DNA of 64,000 nt, taken from Saturnia japonica (taxonomy: Eukaryota; Arthropoda; Insecta; Lepidoptera; Saturniidae). Numbering within the stretch: position 1 is the stretch's first letter; every line of letters begins with the position of its first letter. Below, one piece after another: positions 33,180 to 45,445 of the stretch. A program made the translations under genes and the position numbers. The notes under the pieces were generated by a model. That model had not been told where the DNA came from. It ran no database searches and saw only the letters and a list, made by a program, of their open reading frames with translations. The stretch lies in contig CM065309.1 in NCBI GenBank assembly GCA_033032175.1, positions 21,452,001 through 21,516,000 of the forward strand, read 5' to 3'.

Positions 33180-33592
33180 TTAATCGAAGTAATCACCCAT
33201 GCAATCAATGCATCTTTGCCAGCGCAGTGGCAGTTTATTGATGCCCTTCTTAAAGAAATCAGCTGGACGAGAGTCAACAAATTCTTCAAAGGCATTTTGT
33301 ACTGCCTCTTGGGTAATGAATTTTTTTCCCGCCAAGGAGTTATCCACATTCTGGAAAAATTAGTAGTCTGTAGGCGCAAGGTCTGGTGAGTAGGGCGGAT
33401 GACGGAGAACTTCCAACCCCTGTTCTTGCAACTTGGAGACCATCTGCTGTGCAGTATGAGGTCGCGCGTTGTCGTGCAGGAGCAGCGGAGACGAGCGATT
33501 GACCAATGCTAGTTGGAGATGTGCCAGCTTCTCCATCATTGTGTTCAGTTTTTCACAGTACACATCTGCAGTAATGCTCACCCCGTTTGGTA
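33180..33592 (-). pseudogene. Mariner transposase, C-terminal half (interrupted)
   Basis: The minus strand reads LPNGVSITADVYCEKL, then LLHDNARPHTA (second catalytic Asp) and HPPYSPDLAPTDY, with 34 residues between the second and third Asp, the DD34D signature of mariner. A TAA at 33357-33359 truncates the frame right after TDY where the family has TDYYFF; the remaining tail (FQNVDNSLAGKKFI, ending CMGDYFD) runs to a stop at 33180-33182. The N-terminal half is 4.1 kb away at 37751-38338, split by the LINE. Confidence 0.9.
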
Positions 33593-33729
33593 AAAAAAAA
33601 AAAAAATATTCATCTGTTTATTACCAAAAATAGCACAAAAAAAAATTACACGTATCCTTAACTCTAATCTTAACTAAAAATATTTTATAGAAAAGGAGTT
33701 ATACTACCTACTTAAATAACTAAATTGTT

Positions 33730-36679
33730 TTAATTAACCTTTAAAAAATATCGCTTGAGTATATTTTTGATTTGGCTTCTATTTTTGTTTTCAAGCTTCT
33801 CGACTATAGCTTTAGGTAATTTATTTAACGTACTGGGCAGAATGCATCTCCGAACCCTCTCACCGTACACGTTGTTACATTTAGCTATTTCAAATGTAGG
33901 AAGATATACCAGATTACGTAAGGTCACGGGTCTTACTATCCTATTTAAGTTCCACTCACAGTTACTGTATTGAGTTACAATTGCCAAATCCAATTTATCG
34001 AAAATGCTCAGAACTTTACAATAATTAAATAAATAATGATAGTTATCTTTGTATTTATACTTAATTTTTAACGGAACAATAGTTTTCAATAACCTTATTT
34101 GTAAATTATATATATCCTTCAAATAAGTCATATATGTACGTCCATAGCTAGCTAGTGCATAATTGATCACTGAATCAGCCAATGACATATACAAGAGCCT
34201 CAATGTGTTATATCGAACTTTATGTTTAAGTATGCACAATTTTGACAGCACAGCTCTAAGTTTACAACATACCTGGCCAACATGCGGACCCCAATTAAAT
34301 TTATGATCTATTTTAAGCCCAAGATATGTATGCTCTTCCACTACGTCAAGGTACGAACATGTGCATGAGGTATTGTTTAAGTGCATGCAGTTGTGCGCAT
34401 AAGCGACAATCTTAGGTAGGTAGTTAATTTTTTTATATGGTGAATGTATAAACATTAGCTTAGTTTTACTGTAGTTAATGGATAGACCTAAATCATGAGC
34501 CCACTTACTCAACATATCAAAATCCTCCTGAATCATACCTTGTAGCGTATTGAAATCACTGTGAGCAGCGGTTATACATTTGTCATCAGCAAACTGATAT
34601 ACCGAACCATGTTGAAATATATTGCACATATCGTTTACATATAATAAGTATTCTGTCGGTCCCAGGACGGATCCTTGGGCCGTGCCTTGATATGTAGGTA
34701 TCTGGCTACTATGTTCACCAGCTATGGTGACTGAATTAAATCTATTTGTGTGATAACTTTTAAGAGTTCCAACATCGGTCCCTGTATACCATTCTGCTCC
34801 ATTTTTTTATACAGTGTCTTAAGGTTCAATGTGTCAAATGCTTTGCTGAAATCAACCATAACAGCAAGAATATATTTTCTGTTATCTAAATGGTCATTTA
34901 TTTCATCTGTAAATAAGGACAATAACTGTGACGTACTTTTATTTTTTTGAAAACCGAATTGTCTATTATGCACTAGGTTATTACTTGACAGAAAATTATT
35001 TATTAAACTACCAAAATACTTTTCTAAAATTTTATCAATGCATGACAAAATTGTAATAGGTCTAAAGTTATTTGTATCATTATAACTACCCCTTTTACAA
35101 ACTGGTCTAATTAGTCCTATCTTAATCCTATCTGGATATATTGATCTAGTGATACATAAATTTATTAAATGTGTGAGTACTGGGGTCATTTTTTCTGAGA
35201 TATATTTTATATCTTTCGCCCTAATTTTATCATATCCTGGACTTTTTTTGTCGTCTATATTTTTTATAATTTTATGTAATAAATACTTCTTCATTAGCTT
35301 TTTTAAGTCTTAGAGACAAGCTTGGTGAGTTTATGTATGTAAGTTCATTCAGTAACGGTTCACTACATGTGTTCATTACATTTTTAACATTTTTATCGAA
35401 ATCACTAACAAAAATATTCGAAAGTATTTTAGCTGGTAATTTAAAAGATTTAAGTAATACTTCATCAATAGTTTTAACAATTCTTCCAGTCAGTCTATTT
35501 ATAATTTCCCACATTTTTTTCGGGTTCTTAAAACTATCACAAATTTCCTTTTTGATTGAATTATTTCTAGTTTTACAGATCATCCTATTTGTCCTATTTC
35601 TATATTTTTTGTAAATTAACTCATTTTGTTTATTGCTTGTATCATTTAAGAAAAATTTTAATAGATTTTGCTTTATACTACACATTTCAATTAATTTCTC
35701 ACTTAAATAATTAAATTTCTGTTTTTTTGAATAAATTAATTTTAGTTTGATAGGTACATTTTTTATAAATAGACTGAAACTGGTTAACAATAAAATCCAT
35801 TAATTCATTCGGGTCGCCACAACCAAATGCAGGGCTCCAATTAAACAGACTCAATTCATTTTTAACTTTATCGTTATTTAACATATATACAACTTTACTC
35901 TCATTTACACGATTTGAGCTGATAAGCGATAAACCGATTATAAAATGATCCGCCAATGAGTCACGAACGACAGCTGTCTGTATTGAACGCCCAAGTGTAT
36001 CTCGCTCACTCGCGTCACGAATGAACAAATGATCAATACACGATTTCGATATACCGTTTATATTTGACTCAATTCTGGTAAAATGTGAAATACAACATTC
36101 AAAACCAAGACCATATAAGCTATTAAGGTACAATCTGACAGTATTATTTGTACAACTTATATCTATGTTAGTGTCCCCCACTAGTATACAGTTCTCATTG
36201 GTAGGACACGTTGATAAAAACTGTGTTAATTCATAAACAAAACTATTTTTATTTAAGCTAGGTGGTCTATAAATACAGCACAATTCCGTTCTATAACCAT
36301 AAGAAGTTGTTATCTCACCATATAGGCACTCAAAATTCACCACATTCACCAAGGTTTTTGCGAATGATATACTCTTATGAGTATATACAATAATACCACC
36401 TCCTTTTATATTGTTCCGTAATTCTGTGCACATAACGTAATCCTCTAGTTCAAATAAACTCGACTGTTCGTTGTTAATATTAGCCTCAGTTATAATCAGT
36501 AAATGTACAAGTAATTGACTTCCTTTAACAATATACTCTAACTGTGAATGATTTTTAATCATCGATCGAATGTTGACATGTAGTAGGAGAAGTTTATTAT
36601 GCTCGTCGGGTATTACAGACATGAATTCATTCCATTGATAATGAGTACTCTCAGTTACACTTTGATTAAATAAATCCAT
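33730..36679 (-). pseudogene. CR1-like LINE ORF2: APE endonuclease and reverse transcriptase
   Basis: The protein starts at 36679 (MDLFNQSV). The endonuclease shows LLLLHVNIRSM (Asn), IITEANI (Glu), LCCIYRPP, ILVGDTNIDI (Asp, Asn), CIDHLFI and SLADHFIIG (terminal Asp-His), all catalytic positions kept. The reverse transcriptase shows NNFRPITILSCIDKILEK, HNRQFGFQKNKST, motif A VDFSKAFDTL, motif B AQGSVLGP (34660-34685) and motif C FADDKCI (near 34580), followed by the thumb. The frame is broken three times: at about 35730 (A7 run), about 35280 and about 34755 (A4 run). Each break is repaired in reading by one base, giving about 980 residues. Biochemically, ORF2 nicks DNA and copies the element RNA. 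Confidence 0.88.
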
Positions 36680-36814
36680 AGAATATATTCTTTATCTAAA
36701 CATAATTGGACAGTTTAACTTGTATTTATATTTATTATACATATATATTAGGTACTTAAGTGCTCATTTATGATATCTTTCTGTAAGTCTTTACCAATTC
36801 GAGCGATGTCTTTC

Positions 36815-37747
36815 TCAGAGTCTCAGTATCTTTTTATCACCATCTTTTGACCGGACCATTATTTGCCCGTTCCTACACCAGACATACTTGCAGAGTGCTT
36901 TTTCCTTGAGACTTGTCTTAGTTTTCCATAATAGGTAAGATGTCGTAGGTGTGAGTGATTCACGTAGGTAAACCTTTTTATCACCTTCGCCACCCACGTT
37001 CTTAGCTGTAATCTTTGCTAAACGCGCGGCTTCGTACCAGTATTCACGCCTACCTTCACGTAAAGATATACTGATTGGCGCTTCAACCTTGGCACGATCC
37101 GCTTGAGCTGAACCGGGACGAGTTGGTTTTTTTTCCTAACAACTTTTATGATGTCCTGTGGATTTTGGTTCAGCAGCTGGCAAACTGATGTCGCAATTTT
37201 TTTAATATCCTCATCTTGCTGTTCAACGACTCCACATATTTCTACATCATTCAAGGTCAGAGTTTGCTCAATTTTACTGAGTTTTTGATCTAAGACTTCA
37301 TTCTTTAGCGTTAAATTCCTACGTATACTGGTAATATCCTTACATTGATTCTCCATAATTTTAACACGCATTTCATGGTTCTTAACTTTCTCCTCGTAAT
37401 CGTCTATTTTATTAGAATTAAACTGCAGAGTATTCTGTAATTCATCGCGTATAATATCTCTGGCGGTTTGATGCAATTTTCGAACTTCTTGACGTATTTC
37501 TAGTAATGTATTTTCTTTTTGATTGTTTGTTGTTCCTTCAGCATCAGATTGTTCTTCGTCGTCATGATCAGGAAGAATAACCGATATGCGTTTGCCTTTA
37601 CTACTTACTGTTGGTATACATCCGCGACACTTCCAGTCAACTGATTCCATGATTGACAATGCACTTAGCTGATCTGTCGTTAACGACGCACAGGTACCAT
37701 GATACCACTTAATACATCTTATGCACTGCACTCCAGGACTTCTAGGA
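36815..37747 (-). pseudogene. CR1-like LINE ORF1: PHD-type finger, coiled coil, FP-like C-terminus
   Basis: The first residues, CIRCIKWYHGTCASL and later WKCRGC, are the second part of a PHD finger; its first Cys pair is missing, so the element is probably 5' truncated here. A long charged coiled coil follows (IRQEVRKLHQTARDI to KIEQTLTLND). After an A8 run (37128-37135) the frame shifts by one base and continues REGRREYWYEAARLAKITAK, then VYLRESLTPTTSYLLWKTKT and KYVWCRNGQIMVR to a stop at 36815. That end matches the C-terminal domain shared by many CR1-group ORF1 proteins and baculovirus FP-like proteins. Nucleic-acid-binding chaperone role inferred. Confidence 0.8.
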
Positions 37748-37750
37748 AGG

Positions 37751-38338
37751 ACCGGCGCTAGACTACCAAACAGTAACCATCACTTTTATAGGGGTAAGTT
37801 TTCGTTTAGGGCATTGTTTAAATGCTGAACCAGGATCCAACCAACTTGCTGAGCACTTACGGTTATCAAACAGAATCCATTTTTCATCGCAGGTAACAAT
37901 GCGGTTCAAAATTTCTTCATTTGTGGGTTTGTTGAGCAGTGCAAGGCACGTCTCGACGCGTACTTCGCGCTGACGATCATTGAGTTCGTGGGGCACCCAT
38001 TTGTCAAGCTTTTTTACCTTGCCAATTTCACGCAAATGGACCAATATTGTTTTGACGCTAACGTCGAAAGCTGCTACTAATTCAGCCGTAGATTGTGTAT
38101 CATCAGCTTCCACAATCGCCTTTAATTCGTCATTGTCGACCAAAGTCTTCGGACGACAGCGAGGTTCATTTTTCAGGTCGAAATTCCCAGAACGAAAGCG
38201 AGCAAACCAATAACAGGTGGTGCGTTGGTTTGTAGTGTTAGCTCCGTAAACGTCTTTGATATTGCGTGCCACTTGTGCCGCGTTGCTGCCACGACGGTAC
38301 TCATATTCCATAATTACTCGAATTTTTAACGTATCCAT
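37751..38338 (-). pseudogene. Mariner transposase, N-terminal half (interrupted)
   Basis: Starts MDTLKIRVIMEYEYRRGSNA at 38338 and contains the helix-turn-helix DNA-binding domain (QRTTCYWFARFRSGNFDLKN and RCRPKTLV). The first catalytic Asp is in VTCDEKWILFDN. It reads KVMVTVW and then TAG (37763-37765) in place of the usual second Trp, then SSAG before the LINE junction. Confidence 0.9.
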
Positions 38339-38500
38339 GATGACAAAAAAGATTGATATGCGATGAAAGTGTAACACTAATCAATAAATAAATGACTACT
38401 TTTGGAAAAAGAATTCCATGTTTTTAAAATAAAATTAATTTGAAATTAGAATTCTTAGCCAAACAAAAATTATTTTGATTTGAAAAGGCCAGTACTGCAG

Positions 38501-38528
38501 AACGGCAATTTCATAGGTAAATACCTAT
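38501..38528 (-). repeat. Mariner right terminal inverted repeat
   Basis: Reverse complement ATAGGTATTTACCTATGAAA and following GCCGTT, paired with 33103-33130; TA at 38529-38530. Confidence 0.9.
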
Positions 38529-38530
38529 TA

Positions 38531-39386
38531 TTTATACTTATAATAAAATATTAAAGAATCAAATCTGTAAATTAAAGATATTTGAGAAAAATTACTACGA
38601 GGCTATAGAATGAAAGTCAGGAAACATTTCGGGAGTTTTTGAAATTTTTGTCTCCCTGTCAGTTAATTTGTACAGGCAGAAACTACTGGATCGAATGTGA
38701 AGAAATTTAGTACCTATAATGGTGGTTTATAGTTTGTAGTAACGTTTAGATTACATTTTTACACGTATGAGCATAAATTGCTTTTGTGTACAAAATATAA
38801 AGTAAACTGAAATTAATCTGAATTATATTATTTCCACATTATTTTAATAATATACTTACATTAAGACAGTATTTATATTCGAAATTCGTACATTAAAGAT
38901 ATTGCCGAAGACGCTAAAATAGAAAGATATTGGTCGTTCGCTGCGTCTCGGGAGTGAGAGACATTCACAGAGTGTGAGGCAAAGCCGAGTGTTAACCGTG
39001 AACTATTAGTCTTTATTGCGCTTAGTAATATCATACTAGCAGACTAGGCAATAGCGTATTTAATTTACACGAAAATATAACGCAGCTTGTTTACGAATTT
39101 GCATAAGAAAAGGTTTTGTTCATGATGTTGTATGAATACAAGTTATGCGATATTATTGAAATATTCTTATTTCCTTTTTCTTCTTAGTCTCGGTAAAGTG
39201 ACTTGCATTTCACTTGATGTAGAGTTCCAGATCAGCGGTGGCCGTTGAGCGATGAGGATTTACCGACAGTCGCTATTGACTTGAGAACGTAAATACTTGC
39301 AAATGTGACAGACATTAGATTATATATACACTCGCTGGTAACGATAGGCGACGCACATAGGTCAGACGCTATGACGGATCTTTCAC
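38531..39386. other. Noncoding intronic stretch
   Basis: AT-rich, no assigned gene or repeat. Confidence 0.4.
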
Positions 39387-39516
39387 CATGAGTGCAGAAC
39401 CCGTGATCCTGTACCACAAAGGTATCCCACCACTTCTCTGTTTCCAATTCCTCGTACTTGTTCTCCAAAGCATCAATAGGATAGGCAAGCTTGTCTCGTG
39501 ATATTTGAAATCCCTT
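39387..39516 (-). other. Unidentified exon-like open segment
   Basis: On the minus strand this 130-bp segment, after GTAG and before a donor-like G|GTGAAA, reads KGFQISRDKLAYPIDALENK, continuing YEELETEKWWDTFVVQDHGF and CTHG. The amino-acid composition (Trp pair, balanced charged residues) and codon choice look protein-coding compared with the AT-rich surroundings, but I do not recognise the family. The polypyrimidine tract before the putative acceptor is poor. It could be an antisense nested exon, a captured gene fragment or chance. Confidence 0.3.
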
Positions 39517-42384
39517 CTACTTCCTACATTTAGGTTCTAATAAACATTGGTCCTGACTTCGAAACGACCATGTGGTTCAGTTCTACTTGTTTTTAAATCT
39601 TAACTAGACATCATAAATAATCATTCCAGTCACATCTTGGATATCTCCGTATTTGTTACTGATCACCCTTCTTGTCTAATTACTATTATTGAAGCTATAT
39701 TTATGTCTATAATAATAGTAGTAATAAGCATTAACCTTGAATTTTGCCTGTCCTTCGATGTAGTAACTTATTTTGCTCTTTATTTACTGCTAATAAAATT
39801 CACGATCCAAATTTGATGATATTTTGTACACACATTTCCGATTGTGTTATATGAAAATAACGAAGTAAAAATTGAGTTTTGCAATAAGCAAAATATGTTA
39901 CCAAACGAAATCTAGTTTCGATAATGAACCTTTGCTCAGTAGGGAGTGATTTATTGCAAATTGGATGTTAACCAATAACCAAATGTAGAGTTATTTTGGC
40001 ATTAAGCTTCTTGTATGGCTTTCGCGAGGTTATTACATGGATTCCTCTGTATGCTATACGAGGACTTTAAAGAAATGGATTACGTTTATTTTGCTTCACT
40101 TCACTATATACATTAATAGGTAAACATTTTTACGACTTTGTAACAGAAACATTAAATCTCTGTGAGAAATATTCATGTTCATTAGCAGAAGCAATCATAA
40201 TATTGTTGAATCAAATTAGACTCGATTGTTGAAGACAGCTACACAGTAAACATCCATTCTGGCAAGACCGAAGAAGTTTGACAATTATTATCAAAATGTA
40301 TTTCACAAATTGAACTCTATTGTTGTACTCTTTAACAAACGATTTTAATTATTCCAAATGAAGCATAGTTTTTACTACGGTAATCAAACTTCATATATTA
40401 TACATATTATATGCAGTCAAATAAGATTATAAATCAAAAATTTGGCATTCAACCCGGCATTTTTGATATAATATACTTTTAATGATACAAAAACAATATG
40501 TAGAGAGAGGTTCTATAGTCCGCAACCCCGTAAGGGTGGAAAAAAATTTTCAAAGTGTTTTCCGCAATTACGGGAAAACGGTAAAAATTAGAGAAAAAAG
40601 TGTAAATAAAATGTGTAGAGTTAAAAATTTTACATGAAAAGGTTATATGACTTTTTTCCTCCGGCCAAAATTAACCAAGCTATGGAGGTATTTAAGTTTA
40701 AGGGATGAACGTAAATTTTTTAAAATCTTAGGTAGTAGAAAAATAAGCCGATTTTAATTTTTACAAAGTGGAATGTAGGCATTAGTTTACTGGAAATAAA
40801 GTATTTATATAAACAACAGTACAAAAAAAGACAGCAAAATATTCATCACTCCGAAAGATCGTCGTTCTTTCCTTTTTTACAAAAAGAGTGAAGAATCGTT
40901 TAACTTTTTTGGAGTATACGTATTTTGTCCATCATCGTTTATTACCGTTATCACCATTCTGTTCGTAGATCGAACTCACCAACTCTAAAATAAATAGTGT
41001 GACCTTTTATCATTGCATCAGGAAGTCTGAAAATAAAATCAGAATATCAATATTACATTTATATGTGTGAACAAGATTTTAGTTTTTGTTTCACTAAAGC
41101 TACAATATTAATTATTTTTAATTAAAAACTTGTCAGTACTTCTATTATCGGTATGAGAATTAAAATTAATTAACAGATGACTCTAGAGAATACCGTAAAG
41201 ACAATTCACCAACCGAGGTTAATTATTTATCTTAAGGTAAAATGATTTAGATTACTGTAGTGTGTTTGTTTTTAATTAAACCAATAACTATTAATTCTGC
41301 AATTCTAGGTTACAATTTAATTTCATAGCTAAGCGTGCTACAATATTCGGAATAATGGTAATGTAATATATAATTCAATAGAATTCATACCCTGGAACCA
41401 TCTTACTAATAGATTCTTAGTGCTTATGTATCTGTAAAGTAACAACACAGAATACTTAATTAATTGTACTAAAGAAATATTAAATGTACTGCGAGATTTC
41501 TACCGTTAATAATTGTAATGAGAGTTCTCAAAGTGGTTTTAGTATAATTTTTACAAGAGAGCTTATTAAATGGACTACATTTACTTGATATTTAGACTGA
41601 TTTTATTCATCGAAATATACTGTTCATAATTATGTATCATGTTCTGAAATTATTCGGCCTTACCTAATTATCTTCTTTTCACTACAAAACCACGCGGGCT
41701 GGAAATCTAAGCAACAGCTACACACTAGCATCTATCTCGGCAGGAACAAATAGGTTTGCAAATTTCTTGTGCTTGTTGTACTTTAAAGATATTGAATCGC
41801 CTCCTGGTCAGCGTCCTCTTCTACGATACCAGGTCTTTCAAACAACAAGTAAAGAGGCATTGCTGCAGGCAGATCAATGGAATTTACCAGCGACGGTCGC
41901 TGTTGTTACTGAATTGAACAGTACTTACCATAATGTATAATGTACAGTTGTTCTGTAGACATGCCAAAAACTATTCGTAATTTCAATTGCGAAATAAACT
42001 TGATAAAAAATATTTATAAAATGTTAGAGCTTAATCAATCGTAATAAATGATTACTTTAAAAATTCTATTCAACAATTCTGGAGACGTTAACTGCTAAGT
42101 ATAAACATTTTATCCTATTGATAAGATTATATTATCTTACATTTGAAAACAAATTAGGCTTGAGATGAGAACCTACTTTTATTTATCTTAAACCTTTTGT
42201 GCATGAATATTTTCATGTCTAAATAGAAATAATATTGTGGTAATTCTTTTTCTGGAGTAAGCTATTGGAGTTTTTTTTGGTAAAAAAATTGAACGTATAA
42301 AATTGAACTAATTTTGATTGGTTAATCCAAGATCAATCCTAACAGCACTACAGTCCTACGTGAGCTGAGTTAATTTGTTGCTAC
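39517..42384. other. AT-rich intronic stretch
   Basis: No gene. 40500-40720 contains GGTTCTATAGTCCGCAACCC and GTTTTCCGCAATTACGGGAA, suggesting an old repeat without a second copy here. Confidence 0.4.
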
Positions 42385-42530
42385 CCCCGAGGATTTGCTG
42401 GACAATGAGTTTAAGGACTACGCCAAGCAGGTTTTACTGCCAAAAGGTTATTATAGAATTGATCATTATGTGAATGATAGTGATGTCTGAAAACGAACCC
42501 CTCTCTGTATATCCACTAAAATAATGAAAT
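42385..42530 (+). pseudogene. Jockey-like LINE C-terminal scrap
   Basis: The + frame reads ATPEDLLDNEFKDYAKQVLL then PKGYYRIDHYVNDSDV and a stop. It matches the minus-strand C-terminus at 28740-28840 (LPDNKFKDHVEQVLL..GYYRVDHYVNNSDI) at protein and DNA level, including the trailing CCCTCTCTGTATATCCACTA. It is therefore a LINE end rather than a host exon. Confidence 0.75.
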
Positions 42531-44593
42531 TTCTAAACAGTAAAAAAAGCTAAATTATTAGCTAGCTAATAATAGTTAATAGCTACCTTAATTAGCTAAA
42601 GGAAAAAAAACCGATTGCAACAAAATCACTTCACAAACAAAAATATTTTTCTATTTTTAGGTTTTTTTCCAGACATTGTACTTAAATATTATTTCACCGA
42701 TGTCACTCCCACAATTAAGATGAATCCAACGACACCTCGTATGCTAAAATCCATCAAGCCGTTTAGGCTAAAGAGCGTGCCAAAGAAATAAACATATTAT
42801 ATAAGCTCAAAAAACTTAATCCTCCTTTTTTCCCAGTACAGTGAAATTATAAAGAAACCATAAACCCATTCGAGTTGCTTGTCGGTTCTTCTTTAATGAA
42901 ATGTTCTTGGAACTTGTGGTACTGCTTTGAGTGTTAGCTGTAAGTACCTTCTTAGCACTTATATTGTAAAGTGTAGTACAGTAGGTATTTTTTATTTTGA
43001 CTTAGTTGAAATACTTGCCAATACTTTTTTCAAAATACATACTCCACACTTAGATACACAGCAACAAGACATAACAAGAACAAGAAATGACAAGTAAATA
43101 TTTTGCTGTTAAAATAAAAATTCTTATTTTTCTTTCACTCACTAGTAAATAGCTTAAATTATATTGAACGTATAAATTCCTTGCTAAAGTAACATTCGAA
43201 TTAAATAGAAACAGCATAATTTCCTCCAATATATGCTCTTGCATTCACAAGAGAACTAAATATAACATGCGGTCGACTTGACAGCGGTTTCACGAGTGGA
43301 GCGGTAAGCGATAGTGATTTATAGTAATGCAATTACATAAACTGCAAGTTCTGTAATTTTTATAATTTGTTTTCAATTGCATTTAGTACATTTGCAAACG
43401 CAGCTGAAGATTCTGTTAAAATAATTAGTTTACTTTTGAAAATGGCAGCCATTTTGCAACTTCTGGGATAGGTATTTCATATTGCACCACATCACTAAAG
43501 TTTCAGTGCTGTTTGGTGTTCTGGAGAGTTTAAACAAATAAAATTCGAATATTTGGTAATCTATTTAGATCATGGTAATAAATTTGTCAATGTCAAAACT
43601 GTAACCGGTTCTAATAATTTCACCGTAAATAAAAAAATCGATAAGAAACTTGACCTAATGCTCAATATTAAACAGATTTTATTCTTCAAGGAAATTTGTG
43701 TGATATCATTTTAATTTTTATAAAATGAGAAACACATCGGGGCTTAAAATTTAGATTGCCATATTATTATGAGAGTGCCCCATGTACGTAAATTGATTAA
43801 CCATATGCTTGAAGGAAAAATAACATGAGTTTATTGTGAATTGATTGGGATCGAGGGATTTGCATAACCGTGCTCAGGTCGCTTTAACAGCGAATTAACG
43901 AAACCCGACCTTAAATTTTTTACACTGGCATGGCGAGAGTTTTATGGGATAATCTTTAGTAAGCATAGATCAGCAAGAACTTATCTAATAAACGTAATGA
44001 TATTTATAAAAATTAATATGCATGTTATTAATTTTCCAAAGAGTATATCTAACTCGAATTCTTACGGTATGAGTAAAACTACTAGCAGAAGCTTGAGTAC
44101 TTCTTTATAATGTCAATAACGAAGGATACTGTTTGCAAAAGAATAATATCAAATTCAAATCGTTTTCTTCGTTGAACGCTATTAAGTTGTCTATTTTGTC
44201 ACTTCCTTTTCTAAACACATCTGTGTTTGGCATTTGAGTCATCCTACGTGACATGTTGACAAGGGTTCATATGCTTTGGACAAATATTTGGTAACTTTAC
44301 TTAAATCTAAGTAGAATATGATAGTAAAGTACAAGCTTGGAATGAAAATTAGGTGTCCAGTTAATCTGTACTAAGCCGGGTAGGCTTTAGGTTTGGTAGA
44401 CTTAAGCTGTGTAAAATGATTTTACTGTTTATATAATATTATTATTATGAGTTAAAAAATGAAATCAATTTAAATAAAAATCAAATTTAAAATCATATTC
44501 TGATAACGTATTAGCGACCTATGTACCAAAGTCAAAAATTTCAAATGAATATTATAAGCGTAATAATACAGCGCTACAACAATATAATAAAAA
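42531..44593. other. AT-rich intronic stretch
   Basis: No gene or assigned repeat. Confidence 0.4.
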
Positions 44594-44822
44594 AAAAAAT
44601 TGAGGTTTGCCGTTATGCAGTATCACCCAAAAACTAATGCATATACTATTTTAATCAATTTTTTTTGTATTTCTCCTTAGACACTTGGTCCTTATAAAAA
44701 AATCACGATATCTTCATTCAGTAAAAAGTTATTATAGTTCTAAGAAACTACGATTTTTATAACCATTACGCGTTTTTCTGCACGCCAGAAGACGAGAGAA
44801 GCCGCAGGAACACTAGTTGATA
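44594..44822 (+). repeat. Dispersed repeat G, copy 2
   Basis: Matches 30785-31000. Noncoding; ends next to the RTE-like fragment. Confidence 0.7.
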
Positions 44823-44851
44823 AATATAGAATATAGAACTTTGACAAGTGT

Positions 44852-45265
44852 TTGTTGCCAGTGATGACCGATTGCACTGAAACTTGGTCGCTAATTATGG
44901 GTCTCATAACAAAGCTCAAGATCACTCAAAGGGCAATGGAGAGGGCTATGCTTGGAGTTTATTTGCGCAATCAAATCAAATATGATGAGATCCGCTTAAG
45001 AAATAAAGTAACTGATATAGCTTTAAGAATTGCTAGACTTCAGTGGCAGTGGGTGGGTCACATTGCTTATACGACGGAAGGCTGATGGGGCCGAAGAGTT
45101 CTCGAGTGTCGGACACGTACCGTTAGACGCAGCGTGAGTAGACCCACCACAATGTGGACCGACGACCTGTTATAAGTTGCGGGAACCCGTTGGATACAAA
45201 CAGCGCAGGACCGCTAATTATGGCGATTATTGGAGGAGACATAATGAATTAAAAGTGAAATGAGC
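44852..45265 (+). pseudogene. RTE-like LINE C-terminal fragment
   Basis: Reads MLPVMTDCTETWSLIMGLIT, then QRAMERAMLGVYLRNQIK, DIALRIARLQWQWVGHIA, a stop, and WGRRVLECRTRTVRRSVSRP, TTMWTDDL. This is the C-terminal region after reverse transcriptase in RTE-like lepidopteran LINEs (AQRAMERAMLG......W.W.GHI.R......K.V..W.P). Stops and lack of the N-terminal part show decay. Confidence 0.8.
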
Positions 45266-45300
45266 AGATCATGTGGAGGGCCTTAAAGACCACAGATAAA

Positions 45301-45445
45301 CCAAAACTCTTATATTATGAAAAGGTCAACAAAGGTACGCCATATGCACGCTGGGAGGACAACATAAAAAAAAATACTGGATCAAATTGGTTACAGATAG
45401 ATCAAGACATGGATAAGTGGAAGTCTTTGGAGTATGTCTTCGTTT
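45301..45445 (+). pseudogene. Second LINE C-terminal scrap
   Basis: Reads a GTPYARWEDNIKKNTGSNWL and DQDMDKWKSLEYVF phrase, a variant of the RPxxRWxDDI....G..W...A.DR..WK.LEEAF tail of RTE-like LINEs. It partly repeats the function of the segment before it, so two different LINE ends lie in tandem. Confidence 0.6.

Larger units (their letters stand above)
33593..37750 (-). mobile_element. CR1-like LINE, nearly full length, inserted in the mariner
   Basis: Minus-strand non-LTR element with ORF1 (about 37747-36815) and ORF2 (36679-33730). The 5' junction is within mariner codons reading W*SSAG at about 37750 and the 3' junction is at the A-run 33592-33606. About 15 bp of mariner (five codons) is missing between the two halves, so the insertion made a small target deletion instead of a duplication. 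There is no poly(A) tail on the LINE strand, consistent with the CR1 superfamily. Each frame break I could trace is a one-base indel. Confidence 0.85.
33103..38528 (-). mobile_element. Mariner DNA transposon interrupted by a LINE
   Basis: Matching ~28-bp terminal inverted repeats and TA dinucleotides at 33101-33102 and 38529-38530 bound the element. Removing the LINE (about 33593-37750) leaves about 1.27 kb, the normal mariner length. The transposase frame has nonsense codons at 33357-33359 and 37763-37765 plus the insertion, so it is dead. Confidence 0.92.

Noticed and set aside
33591..33606. Poly(A) tail of a + strand retroposon
   Set aside because: The LINE here is on the minus strand; this A-run on + lies at its 3' junction and partly reflects the mariner Phe/Leu codons (TTTTTA on minus).
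42385..42490. Host exon on the + strand
   Set aside because: Looked like a good 35-codon exon, but it matches the jockey-like LINE C-terminus at 28740-28840 on the other strand.
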